From Ruminococcaceae bacterium UBA1730 (GTDB taxonomy: Bacteria; Bacillota; Clostridia; Oscillospirales; Acutalibacteraceae), in contig DCII01000034.1 in the NCBI GenBank assembly GCA_002315935.1, positions 1 to 14,014 on the forward strand: a DNA stretch of 14,014 nucleotides. Reading direction: 5' to 3'. Shown piece after piece: positions 1 through 6,603 of this stretch; the stretch's first letter is position 1, and every line of letters begins with the position of its first letter. The notes below the pieces were generated by a model. That model searched no databases, was not told where the DNA came from, and saw only the letters and a program-made list of their open reading frames with translations. Made by a program: the position numbers and the translations under genes.

Positions 1-44
1 GTAGCGGACTTTCACCGCCAAGTGAATATGCGTGCCGAGCACAC
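1..44 (-). mobile_element. 5' end of a probable group IIC intron (truncated by the window edge)
   Basis: Read on the minus strand, the segment starts with GTGTGCTCGGC at 44 and runs off the window. It contains a short hairpin at 18-4 (GCGG, loop TGAAAGT, CCGC), giving the GGTGAAAGTCC stretch seen near the start of many bacterial group II introns. The opening GTGTGC-C/T-CGGC matches, from memory, the 5' end of the Oceanobacillus iheyensis group IIC intron. The position fits as well: class C introns home to the base of Rho-independent terminator hairpins, and here the putative 5' splice site lies one T-tract (ATTTTTAT, 52-45) beyond a 12-bp terminator stem. The reverse transcriptase ORF, domain V and the 3' end would lie outside the window, so activity cannot be judged. 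Open plus-strand frames here (for example one ending at a stop at 46-48) are best read as antisense of the intron. Confidence 0.72.
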
Positions 45-90
45 ATAAAAATGCACCTCGAAAGCTTTTTCACTTTCGGGGTGCTGATTT
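45..90. terminator. Rho-independent terminator of the phosphoesterase/acetyltransferase operon; intron insertion site
   Basis: A 12-bp stem (53-64 with 73-84, one G-U pair) encloses an 8-nt loop at 65-72. On the minus strand it is followed by ATTTTTAT (52-45), a proper T-tract for the acetyltransferase gene that stops at 91-93. On the plus strand it is followed by TGATTTTTAA, so it could also act in that direction. The putative group IIC intron begins immediately after the minus-strand T-tract. Confidence 0.9.
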
Positions 91-705
91 TTAATCGAGA
101 TTTTCCCAATCTATCTTTTCGTTTTTATAGAAGAACTCTTTATCATGCTCTCCGATTTCACGGATAACACGGCACGGATTTCCAACTGCAACCGAATTAT
201 CCGGAATATCCTTAACAACAACACTTCCTGCACCGATAACGCAGTTATTGCCTATGGTCACCCCGGGAACAATTATCGCTCCCGAACCAATCCAAACATT
301 ATCACCTATATGAACATCCTTGTTATACTGATAGCTTTTATTACGAAGCTCCGCATTTATCGGATGATTCGGCGTTGCAACAACAACATTCGGTGCAAAA
401 AGAACCCTGTTACCGATATAAATATTACCGTCATCAACAAGAGTGAGATTGAAATTTGCATAAACATTATCACCCATGAAAACGTGCCGACCTGCCCAGT
501 TTGCATGGAACGGCGGTTCGATATAGCAATTTTCGCCTATTGCACCGAACATCTTTTTCATAAGCTCCTGTCTTTTTTCAAATTCAGACGGTCTTGTTGC
601 GTTGAAATCATAAAGAAGCTCAAGGCATCCATTCTGGTCTTCGATTATTGCACTGTCATTCGGGTCATAAATTTTCCCCTCTGCCATTCTTTTTTTATTA
701 TCCAT
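91..705 (-). CDS. Maltose/galactoside-type O-acetyltransferase (left-handed beta-helix family)
   Basis: Predicted cytoplasmic acetyl-CoA-dependent sugar O-acetyltransferase of the LacA/Maa/NodL family, 204 residues, close to the family's usual 185-210. An N-terminal maltose-acetyltransferase-type helical region (about 5-55) precedes hexapeptide repeats that form the beta-helix (about 75-180, e.g. IYIGNRVLFAPNV and VHIGDNVWIGSGAII). The catalytic His is H114 in TPNHP, and the GNPCRVIR motif ends the helix domain as in other members. The ATG at 705-703 is preferred because GGAG lies 10 nt upstream (719-716). A longer in-frame ATG at 741 would sit inside the preceding gene. The start lies 4 nt after the phosphoesterase TGA, so the two are probably translationally coupled. 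The natural substrate cannot be read from sequence, and these enzymes often accept several sugars. Confidence 0.9.
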   Translation of the reverse strand: MDNKKRMAEGKIYDPNDSAIIEDQNGCLELLYDFNATRPSEFEKRQELMKKMFGAIGENCYIEPPFHANWAGRHVFMGDNVYANFNLTLVDDGNIYIGNRVLFAPNVVVATPNHPINAELRNKSYQYNKDVHIGDNVWIGSGAIIVPGVTIGNNCVIGAGSVVVKDIPDNSVAVGNPCRVIREIGEHDKEFFYKNEKIDWENLD

Positions 706-709
706 AATA

Positions 710-1792
710 TCATTTCTCCAAGCCTGTGATTTTATCAACAACTATCGTTTCGGTTTCAAGCTCTCTGCCGTCCTCGTGAAGCACAATAAGTCTTCCCCCT
801 CTTTCGTTTCCGTAGGTATGATAACCTGCACCGAGGGTCTGAATAAGCTTTATTCCGTCAAGCTCTGTCACAAATGTATTCACATGGTCGTGGCCGAAGA
901 ATGCGGCAAAAACATCCCCAGTTTTCTTCCAGCTTTCAAACTGCTTTCTGTCCGAATTCGGCGGACAGGGATTTTCACGAAGCTTTCCCTCAATATAGTT
1001 TTCTTTCTTTATTGCGTAATGCTTTCCGTCTCTTTCAATCGAGTTTTCCGTTCCGTCGGCAACCTCTTCAAGCAGGTCATATTCCTGATTGACGGGAATA
1101 TGCTGAAAAAGAATTGAATCAACAGGTTTTCCGTTGTTAAGCTCTCTGAGCTTTTCGGCTTTTGATTCATACCAATCAATCTGACTCTGATGAATATCGC
1201 TGTAACCACCATGCTCAACCTGTTTGAAATTCTCATCCCGTATGTAGTCATTTGAATCAATCAGCCAAATATTTTTTGCAATTCTTTTTCCGTCACCAGA
1301 AAAAATCGGCAGACTGCAATTTCCGCATCCGAAAACATCCGCTTCATTATAGCAGCCTCTGAAATTCGGATACCTTGAATAAATTGTAATCTGGTTTTCC
1401 TTCGCAAGAGCGGGAACAACATATTCAGCCTCTGCATCGTGATTGCCGAAAACAATTGCAAGAGGAATATTCCTTCTGACTATAGGTTCGATAATCTTGA
1501 GAATTGTTTCTTCCATGTAGTCATATGTAAATTCTTCCCAGAATCCTGAAATATTGTCTCCGCCGAACACAACAAGGTCGGGCTTTGCATATTCAAGACA
1601 TTTTTCGATAACATTGATTGTTTCAATCGAGCAATTCTCCGGAATGCTTCTGTCTTCATCATCATCCATTTCCGGCGAAACCTCATGAATATCCGAAAGA
1701 TGAAGAATTCTGAATGTTCCGTCTTCTCTGAAACAGAGCGGTTTCTGACGGGCAATATTATGCCTTAATGAGTTTGGAAATCCGACTGCCAT
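710..1792 (-). CDS. Calcineurin-like metallophosphoesterase (Dcr2/purple-acid-phosphatase-like)
   Basis: Predicted binuclear metallophosphoesterase, 360 residues. The metal-binding motifs occur in the expected order: HLSDIH (D34, H36), GGDN (D79), GNHD (N117, H118), a His in QHIP (H231) and GHDH (H301, H303). The region around NIWLIDSNDY and SQIDWYES is typical of the bacterial/fungal Dcr2-like branch. There is no signal peptide or membrane segment, so it should be cytoplasmic. The ATG at 1792-1790 is chosen because AAGGAGAG lies at 1807-1800. The 385-residue reading from 1867 is rejected because its start falls in the -35 box of the gene's own promoter. It is the first gene of a two-gene operon with the O-acetyltransferase. 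The substrate is unknown; the family includes phosphatases and phosphodiesterases. Confidence 0.9.
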   Translation of the reverse strand: MAVGFPNSLRHNIARQKPLCFREDGTFRILHLSDIHEVSPEMDDDEDRSIPENCSIETINVIEKCLEYAKPDLVVFGGDNISGFWEEFTYDYMEETILKIIEPIVRRNIPLAIVFGNHDAEAEYVVPALAKENQITIYSRYPNFRGCYNEADVFGCGNCSLPIFSGDGKRIAKNIWLIDSNDYIRDENFKQVEHGGYSDIHQSQIDWYESKAEKLRELNNGKPVDSILFQHIPVNQEYDLLEEVADGTENSIERDGKHYAIKKENYIEGKLRENPCPPNSDRKQFESWKKTGDVFAAFFGHDHVNTFVTELDGIKLIQTLGAGYHTYGNERGGRLIVLHEDGRELETETIVVDKITGLEK

Positions 1793-1826
1793 TAAAATTC
1801 TCTCCTTATGTTTCTCACGAAACAGC

Positions 1827-1867
1827 ATATAATATCGTATTATATAACAAGAGGCAAATTCTTTCAA
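1827..1867 (-). promoter_or_regulatory. Sigma-A promoter of the phosphoesterase operon, with inverted repeat over the -10
   Basis: On the minus strand, TTGAAA (1867-1862), a 17-bp spacer and TATAAT (1844-1839) give a near-consensus promoter with a start expected near 1832. A perfect 8-bp inverted repeat, ATATAATA-TCG-TATTATAT (1827-1845), covers the -10 and start site. It could be an operator, but such AT-only palindromes also arise by chance. Confidence 0.8.
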
Positions 1868-1900
1868 CTTAAAAATTTTTATAAAATTATAAAAATCTAC

Positions 1901-1929
1901 TTAACTTTTCTGCCTTTTTGTGATATACT
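1901..1929 (+). promoter_or_regulatory. Extended -10 promoter of the LCP gene
   Basis: TTAACT (1901-1906), a 17-bp spacer and TATACT (1924-1929) preceded by TG at 1921-1922 (extended -10). The start would be near 1936, giving a leader of about 45 nt. The -35 boxes of this promoter and of the divergent phosphoesterase promoter are separated by 33 bp of almost pure A/T DNA (1868-1900), so the two promoters stand back to back. Confidence 0.75.
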
Positions 1930-1980
1930 ATCAGCGATTGACAATATTTTGCATTTTCAGCAACTCAGGAGTTTTTTATT

Positions 1981-3330
1981 ATGGCAAAGAAAAAAGACGG
2001 TTTTGAAGATATTTCGAGCTACAGCAAAGGCTCGGGAATTAAATATAAAGCCTCCAACGCAAAACGAAGAGCGAAGAAAAAGATTGATAAATCAAGCAAC
2101 AAGAGCTTCAAGGTTATTCTCGGAATTCTTATTTCGCTTATCATTATCGTTTCCGCACTCGGCGGTGCATATGTAAGAAAGGTTCTTTCTCTCATCAACC
2201 ACGATGCCGGAAACAGCGGAAATCCTGATGCAACCTTTGCTGAGGAAAGCGAAGAAGACCATAACTTTGCAAAAATTTATGATGTTGAAAGTGCAGATTC
2301 CATCAAGGATTTAATCAAATCATGGGCTCTCAACGGCGGCGAAAAGATGTACAGCAAGCACGTTATCAATGTGCTTCTTATCGGCGAGGATAATGATGAC
2401 GGCTCTCACCGTTCGGATTCCTGCATTCTTGCATCCGTCAACACGCAGACCAAAAAGATTTCTCTTGTTTCGTTCCTGCGTGATACCTACACATACATGA
2501 ATATCAACGGTCAGGAAAGATACGATAAAACCAATCACTGCTATTCATGGGGCGGAGCCGCTAAGCTGATGGAGGTTCTTTCGGATAACTATAAAATCAA
2601 AATAGATTATTATGTTTCAATCAACTTTGAATCCTTCAGGAAGGTTATTGATATTCTCGGCGGAGTAACCGTTCCCGTAACTGAAAAGGAAGCCGCATTC
2701 ATGAACCGCACAACCAGGTGCAAGGGCTTTGAAGCAGGTGATGCAGTTACCTTAAACGGCGAAAGAGCTTTGATTTATTCAAGAATAAGAAAGCTTGACA
2801 GCGAAATTGAAAGAACAAGAAGACAAAGATGCGTTATCAATTCCGTTATCAAAAACTTCAAGGCTTCGTCATTGAGCGACCTCAACAAGGCAATAGAAAC
2901 ATTTCTTCCGTATGTCACTACCAACATGAAGACCTCCGAAATTCTTTCCTTCGGAACACAGGCACTCCGTGAAAACTGGCTCGGTTACAGTATTGAAGGA
3001 ATGGTTGAGCCTTCGGAGGATATAATGGTCGGAGTCAGCGGATTCAGAACCTACACCGGCTACCTCGATGTCTGGATTGCGGACTATGTTAAGGCGGCAA
3101 GAGAGGTTCAGCTCGCTCTTTATGAAAACACCAATATCGAAATAAATCCCGAAACTCATATTTCGGCAATTGACCTTCTTTCGACCTCGCAGAAGGAAAA
3201 CGCCGATTATTACAACAACGATGATTATAACGACGAAGAAACAACAAAAAAAAGAATTATTTCGGATTTGATTGAAAAATGGGAACGGCCGACTCTTTTT
3301 TCCGGAAGCAGAAATTCAGATGATGAATAA
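1981..3330 (+). CDS. LytR-CpsA-Psr (LCP) family cell-wall polymer ligase
   Basis: Membrane-anchored phosphotransferase of the LCP family, which moves undecaprenyl-pyrophosphate-linked glycopolymers (wall teichoic acid, capsule or similar) onto peptidoglycan. Of 449 residues, the first 42 are lysine/arginine-rich and cytoplasmic, one membrane segment spans about 43-68, and the LCP domain covers about 128-295. Conserved residues include the D139/R144/D146 cluster (GEDNDDGSHRSD), R167-D168 in SFLRDTY, the YDKTNHCYSWGG segment, and the arginine-rich ERTRRQR block (277-283) that binds the pyrophosphate. The C-terminal tail (about 380-449) is rich in N, D and E and has no known domain. AGGAG lies about 10 nt before the ATG. 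The gene is monocistronic, with its own promoter and terminator. The polymer it attaches is not indicated by its neighbours. Confidence 0.92.
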   Translation: MAKKKDGFEDISSYSKGSGIKYKASNAKRRAKKKIDKSSNKSFKVILGILISLIIIVSALGGAYVRKVLSLINHDAGNSGNPDATFAEESEEDHNFAKIYDVESADSIKDLIKSWALNGGEKMYSKHVINVLLIGEDNDDGSHRSDSCILASVNTQTKKISLVSFLRDTYTYMNINGQERYDKTNHCYSWGGAAKLMEVLSDNYKIKIDYYVSINFESFRKVIDILGGVTVPVTEKEAAFMNRTTRCKGFEAGDAVTLNGERALIYSRIRKLDSEIERTRRQRCVINSVIKNFKASSLSDLNKAIETFLPYVTTNMKTSEILSFGTQALRENWLGYSIEGMVEPSEDIMVGVSGFRTYTGYLDVWIADYVKAAREVQLALYENTNIEINPETHISAIDLLSTSQKENADYYNNDDYNDEETTKKRIISDLIEKWERPTLFSGSRNSDDE

Positions 3331-3337
3331 TTCATTG

Positions 3338-3366
3338 ACGGGCAGGAAAAATCCTGTCCGTTTTTT
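3338..3366 (+). terminator. Rho-independent terminator after the LCP gene
   Basis: A 10-bp stem (3338-3347 with 3352-3361, one G-U pair) with an AAAA loop is followed by TTTTTT. It starts 8 nt after the stop codon. Confidence 0.95.
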
Positions 3367-3376
3367 GTTTGAAGCC

Positions 3377-3405
3377 TTGACAAGCATTTTCCGTTCTGTT
3401 AATAT
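3377..3405 (+). promoter_or_regulatory. Sigma-A promoter of the feoAB operon
   Basis: TTGACA (3377-3382), a 17-bp spacer and TAATAT (3400-3405). The start is expected near 3412, which places it inside the inverted repeat that follows. Confidence 0.88.
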
Positions 3406-3424
3406 AGTTAGCGTAGGCTAACTA
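3405..3424. promoter_or_regulatory. Candidate DtxR-family (iron-dependent repressor) operator
   Basis: A perfect 8-bp inverted repeat, TAGTTAGC-GTAG-GCTAACTA, overlaps the last base of the -10 box and the expected transcription start. It carries the TTAG-N6-CTAA core typical of DtxR/IdeR/MntR-type metal-dependent repressors. Its place in front of feoAB makes iron-dependent repression the obvious reading. The regulator is not in the window, and a Fur box (GATAATGATwATCATTATC) does not fit. Confidence 0.72.
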
Positions 3425-3442
3425 ATCGTTTGGAGTGATTTT

Positions 3443-5797
3443 ATGACCCTTCGTGAATTGAAAACGGGAGAATCGGCAAGGATAACTGCCGTAGGCGGTG
3501 AAGGCTCATTAAGGCAGCATTTTCTTGACATGGGCGTTATACCGGGAGCAAAGGTAAAGCTGATGAAATTTGCACCGATGGGTGACCCGATGGAGCTTCT
3601 TATCCATGGCTATGAGCTGACTCTGCGGCTTGCGGATGCCGAAAAAATAGAAATCGAAAAGGCTGAAGAAAATCAGAATAATTCCTCATCGGCAAAAGAA
3701 AAAAAATCGTTTCAGATTCCAGAACATCCCGGCTACGGCGAAGACGGAAAATACCATGTCAAGGCGGATGAAAACCCTATTCCGAAGGGAACTGCATTGA
3801 CCTTTGCTCTTGCAGGCAATCAGAACTGCGGCAAAACAACGCTTTTCAATCAGCTGACAGGTTCAAATCAGCATGTCGGCAACTTTCCGGGGGTTACGGT
3901 TGACAGAAAAAGCGGTTCGATAAAGGGCAATGCAGACACTCTTGTTACCGACCTTCCGGGTATATATTCCCTTTCGCCGTATACGGCAGAGGAGATTGTT
4001 TCAAGAGAATTCATAATCAACGAAAAGCCAACGGGTATAATAAATATTGTTGATGCAACCAATATCGAAAGAAATCTTTATCTTACCTTACAGCTTATGG
4101 AGCTGAATGTGCCGACGGTTCTTGCTCTCAACATGATGGATGAGGTCAGGGGAAACGGCGGAACCATCCGCATTAACAGGATGGAGGAATTGCTCGGCAT
4201 ACCTGTTGTGCCGATTTCAGCGGCAAAGAACGAGGGCGTTGATGAGCTTATCAGACACGCTCTTCACATTGCGAAATATCAGGAGCGTCCCGGAAGAACG
4301 GATTTCTGCAACAAGGATAAAAACGGCGGTGCTGTTCACAGATGCCTTCACAGCATCATGCATCTTATCGAAGACCATGCAAATGAAAAGGGAATTCCCG
4401 TCAGATTCGCCGCAAGCAAGCTTGTTGAGGGCGATGAAAGAGTTCTCAATGCTCTTGACCTGACACAGAATGAAAAGGAAATGATTGAGCATATCGTTAT
4501 TCAGATGGAAGATGAAAGAGGTCTTGACCGTTCTGCCGCCATCGCCGATATGAGATTTTCATTCATTCAGGATTTATGCGACGAAACCGTTGTTAAGCCC
4601 AAGGAAAGCATTGAGCATAAGCGAAGCAGAAAAATTGATAAGCTTCTGACCGGAAAATATACCGCAATTCCTTCATTCATTCTCATCATGGGTCTGGTTT
4701 TCTTTCTTACATTCAATGTTATCGGAGCATTCTTTCAAAATCTGCTTGAAATGGGAATTGAAGCATTCACGCTTTTCGTTGACAGGGCTCTGACCTCGAT
4801 GAATGTCAATGAAGTTATTCATTCGCTGGTTATTGACGGTATTTTTGCAGGAGTGGGAAGCGTTCTGAGCTTCGTGCCGATTATCGTTGTGCTGTTCTTC
4901 TTTCTTTCAATGCTTGAAGACAGCGGATACATGGCAAGAGTTGCGTTCGTGACGGATAAGCTCCTTCGAAAAATCGGTCTTTCGGGCAGAAGCATCGTTC
5001 CCATGCTTATCGGCTTCGGCTGCACCGTTCCCGGCGTTATGGCGAGCCGTACTTTACCCTCGGAAAGAGACAGAAAGCTCACCATTATGCTCACTCCGTT
5101 CATGAGCTGCACGGCGAAGCTCCCTGTTTACGGATTCCTTGCAAACGCATTTTTCCCGAAATACAGCGGACTTATCATGATAGGTCTTTATCTTCTCGGA
5201 ATCATAGTCGGAATTATTTTTGCTCTCATTTCAAAAGGCACTCTCTTCAAGGGAGAAGCCGTTCCGTTTGTTATGGAGCTTCCGAATTACCGCCTGCCGG
5301 GAACAAAGAATGTTGCACTGCTTCTCTGGGACAAGGCGAAGGATTTTATTCAGAGAGCATTCACGGTAATTTTTGTTGCATCAATCATTGTTTGGCTTCT
5401 TCAAACCTTTGATTTCAATTTCAGCATTGTTGACGATTCGCAAAACAGCATTCTGGCAAAGGTTGCAGGCTTCGTTTCACCCGTGTTCACTCTCCACGGC
5501 TTTGCGGACTGGCGGATTATCACCGCTCTTATTGCAGGATTTATGGCAAAGGAAAGCGTTGTTTCAACCCTTTCCGTTCTGATTGGCGGAGCATCGGTTA
5601 CGGCTCTTATCTCCCCTGCCTCTTCTCTTTCTCTGCTCGTTTTCTGCCTGCTCTACACTCCCTGCATTGCGGCAATTGCATCAATCAAGCGTGAGCTGGG
5701 AGCAAAATGGGCAATCGGAATCGTCTTCATGCAGTGTGCAATTGCGTGGGCGTTTGCACTCATAATCAGAGCAGTTGCATTGGTGGCAGGTATATGA
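3443..5797 (+). CDS. feoB: Fused FeoA-FeoB ferrous iron transporter
   Basis: Fe(II) uptake protein of the cytoplasmic membrane, 784 residues, in which a FeoA SH3-like domain (about 1-73) is joined by a charged linker (74-118) to FeoB. The NFeoB G domain has G1 GNQNCGKTT (125-133), G2 T152 in FPGVTVD, G3 DLPG (170-173), G4 NMMD (230-233) and G5 SAAKN (from 259). A helical GDI-like region follows to about 390. The membrane part starts near 408 and contains the conserved Cys motifs GFGCTVPG and PFMSCTAKLPVY of the transport core. TTTGGAG lies 7-8 nt before the ATG. The last codons overlap the next gene (ATGA). FeoA is usually separate, but fusions like this occur in Firmicutes and Bacteroidetes. 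Likely iron-repressed through the palindrome upstream. Confidence 0.96.
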   Translation: MTLRELKTGESARITAVGGEGSLRQHFLDMGVIPGAKVKLMKFAPMGDPMELLIHGYELTLRLADAEKIEIEKAEENQNNSSSAKEKKSFQIPEHPGYGEDGKYHVKADENPIPKGTALTFALAGNQNCGKTTLFNQLTGSNQHVGNFPGVTVDRKSGSIKGNADTLVTDLPGIYSLSPYTAEEIVSREFIINEKPTGIINIVDATNIERNLYLTLQLMELNVPTVLALNMMDEVRGNGGTIRINRMEELLGIPVVPISAAKNEGVDELIRHALHIAKYQERPGRTDFCNKDKNGGAVHRCLHSIMHLIEDHANEKGIPVRFAASKLVEGDERVLNALDLTQNEKEMIEHIVIQMEDERGLDRSAAIADMRFSFIQDLCDETVVKPKESIEHKRSRKIDKLLTGKYTAIPSFILIMGLVFFLTFNVIGAFFQNLLEMGIEAFTLFVDRALTSMNVNEVIHSLVIDGIFAGVGSVLSFVPIIVVLFFFLSMLEDSGYMARVAFVTDKLLRKIGLSGRSIVPMLIGFGCTVPGVMASRTLPSERDRKLTIMLTPFMSCTAKLPVYGFLANAFFPKYSGLIMIGLYLLGIIVGIIFALISKGTLFKGEAVPFVMELPNYRLPGTKNVALLLWDKAKDFIQRAFTVIFVASIIVWLLQTFDFNFSIVDDSQNSILAKVAGFVSPVFTLHGFADWRIITALIAGFMAKESVVSTLSVLIGGASVTALISPASSLSLLVFCLLYTPCIAAIASIKRELGAKWAIGIVFMQCAIAWAFALIIRAVALVAGI

Positions 5798-5937
5798 ACA
5801 TTCAGAGTATCATCATCGTGCTGATTATCGGCGTTGCCGCAGTCACGGCAATAATTCAGATAAAAAAGAATAAAAATAAATGCTCCGGTTGCGACGGAAG
5901 CTGTTCGTCATGCGGAAAATGCTCAGGTAACCGCTGA
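5794..5937 (+). CDS. FeoB-associated Cys-rich membrane protein
   Basis: A 47-residue single-pass protein: a hydrophobic segment at about 4-22, a lysine-rich stretch (24-29), and a tail with C30-x2-C33-x3-C37-x2-C40-x2-C43. This matches the small Cys-rich proteins encoded directly after feoB in many Firmicutes, which are thought to help Fe(II) transport or handling. The function is not proven. The ATG overlaps the feoB stop (ATGA at 5794-5797), so translation should be coupled. A longer reading from 5707 is out of frame with feoB but lies almost wholly inside it and lacks family support. Confidence 0.92.
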   Translation: MNIQSIIIVLIIGVAAVTAIIQIKKNKNKCSGCDGSCSSCGKCSGNR

Positions 5938-6003
5938 TAAAATCGTCAAGCAAGATTTATTCAGCAGTTACTTAAAAATTACCAAAGAATAATATTCTTT
6001 TTT
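5927..6003 (+). terminator. Possible terminator region of the feo operon (two weak hairpins)
   Basis: An imperfect hairpin (GTAAC 5927-5931 with GTTAC 5967-5971, GCTGA 5933-5937 with TCAGC 5961-5965) overlaps the end of the gene but lacks a T-tract. A second, short A/T stem (AAAGAAT 5984-5990 with ATTCTTT 5994-6000) is followed by TTT. Either or both may end the feo transcript. Read-through into spoVAC cannot be excluded. Confidence 0.45.
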
Positions 6004-6035
6004 CGTGAAACAATAACCTCAAAGCAGGTGATTTT

Positions 6036-6470
6036 ATGACGGGAAAAGAATATAAGAAAATGGCTGAAAAGGCTTCTCCGCCAACGGCAAAAATCAAGAA
6101 TGCCGTTTGTGCCTATGTTTTCGGCGGCGGAATATGTGCAATAGGCGAGGGCTTCAGAATGCTTTATGAAAGGCTCGGCCTCGGCGAAGATAAGGTCAAG
6201 CTCCTTGTGCCGGTCAGTCTCATTGTTATTGCCGCAATTCTGACAGCAATCGGCTTGTTTGACAAAATTGCAAGAATTGCAGGTGCAGGCACGATAGTTC
6301 CGATAACAGGCTTTGCAAACTCAATTGTTTCGCCTGCGATGGAATTTCAGAGCGAGGGTAAAATTCTCGGCACGGGTGCACAGATGTTTAAAATTGCAGG
6401 TCCCGTGCTGGTTTACGGCACCGCCGCCGCAGTAATCTACGGAGTTGTTTATTTTCTTGCAACAAGATAA
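6036..6470 (+). CDS. spoVAC: Stage V sporulation protein AC (SpoVAC)
   Basis: Inner spore membrane protein of the SpoVA channel, which moves Ca-dipicolinic acid into the forespore and out on germination; B. subtilis SpoVAC is reported to behave as a mechanosensitive channel. Of 144 residues, the family hallmarks are GGGICAIGEG (30-39), the second membrane segment (about 54-75), and GAGTIVPITGFANSIVSPAMEFQSEG spread over 83-108, with the ANS and SEG features of SpoVAC rather than the shorter SpoVAEb. The last segment is about 119-141. AGGTGA precedes the ATG by 4-5 nt. The usual partners spoVAD and spoVAEb are absent: the next gene is a zinc-ribbon protein with its own promoter. I could not place a convincing sigma-G promoter in the 98-nt gap; a weak candidate around 5986-6017 has poor spacing. 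Confidence 0.9.
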   Translation: MTGKEYKKMAEKASPPTAKIKNAVCAYVFGGGICAIGEGFRMLYERLGLGEDKVKLLVPVSLIVIAAILTAIGLFDKIARIAGAGTIVPITGFANSIVSPAMEFQSEGKILGTGAQMFKIAGPVLVYGTAAAVIYGVVYFLATR

Positions 6471-6475
6471 AATTC

Positions 6476-6510
6476 TACGCTGATTCTTGAAAGAGATTCA
6501 GCGTATTTTT
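6476..6510 (+). terminator. Rho-independent terminator after spoVAC
   Basis: A 12-bp stem with one mismatch (6476-6487 with 6494-6505) and a TGAAAG loop is followed by TTTTT. It isolates spoVAC from the next transcription unit. Confidence 0.93.
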
Positions 6511-6512
6511 GG

Positions 6513-6541
6513 TTGACATAATATTCCGACCGCATTATAAT
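6513..6541 (+). promoter_or_regulatory. Consensus sigma-A promoter of the zinc-ribbon gene
   Basis: TTGACA (6513-6518), a 17-bp spacer and TATAAT (6536-6541) match the consensus exactly in both boxes. The -35 begins 2 nt after the T-tract of the spoVAC terminator. The start near 6548 gives a leader of about 56 nt with AAAGGGAG before the ATG. Strong constitutive expression is expected. Confidence 0.93.
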
Positions 6542-6603
6542 AAAAAAGCATTCCGAACATAAAACGGAGCTATTTAAAAATTATCACAAAGGGAGAAATT
6601 ATT

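Noticed and set aside
1..48. Plus-strand open frame running in from the left edge and stopping at 46-48.
   Set aside because: The same bases read on the other strand as the 5' end of a group II intron. Another frame is open too, so the ORF has no support of its own.
145..729. Plus-strand 194-codon ORF opposite the O-acetyltransferase.
   Set aside because: It is the antisense of a clearly recognised gene, has no Shine-Dalgarno sequence and encodes a low-complexity I/N/C-rich product.
706..741. Longer N-terminus of the O-acetyltransferase starting at 741.
   Set aside because: It would overlap the phosphoesterase coding end and lacks a ribosome binding site, while the ATG at 705 has GGAG at proper distance and fits the family length.
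1793..1867. Longer N-terminus of the metallophosphoesterase starting at 1867.
   Set aside because: The start lies in the -35 box of the gene's own promoter and has no ribosome binding site; the ATG at 1792 has AAGGAGAG.
3443..3790. FeoA-FeoB fusion as a possible frameshift or assembly artefact.
   Set aside because: The reading frame is continuous through a plausible charged linker with no internal start and ribosome binding site, and FeoA-FeoB fusions are known.
5986..6017. Sigma-G-like promoter before spoVAC (GAATA ... CAATAAC).
   Set aside because: The -10 is a poor match and the spacing is off; not listed as a feature.
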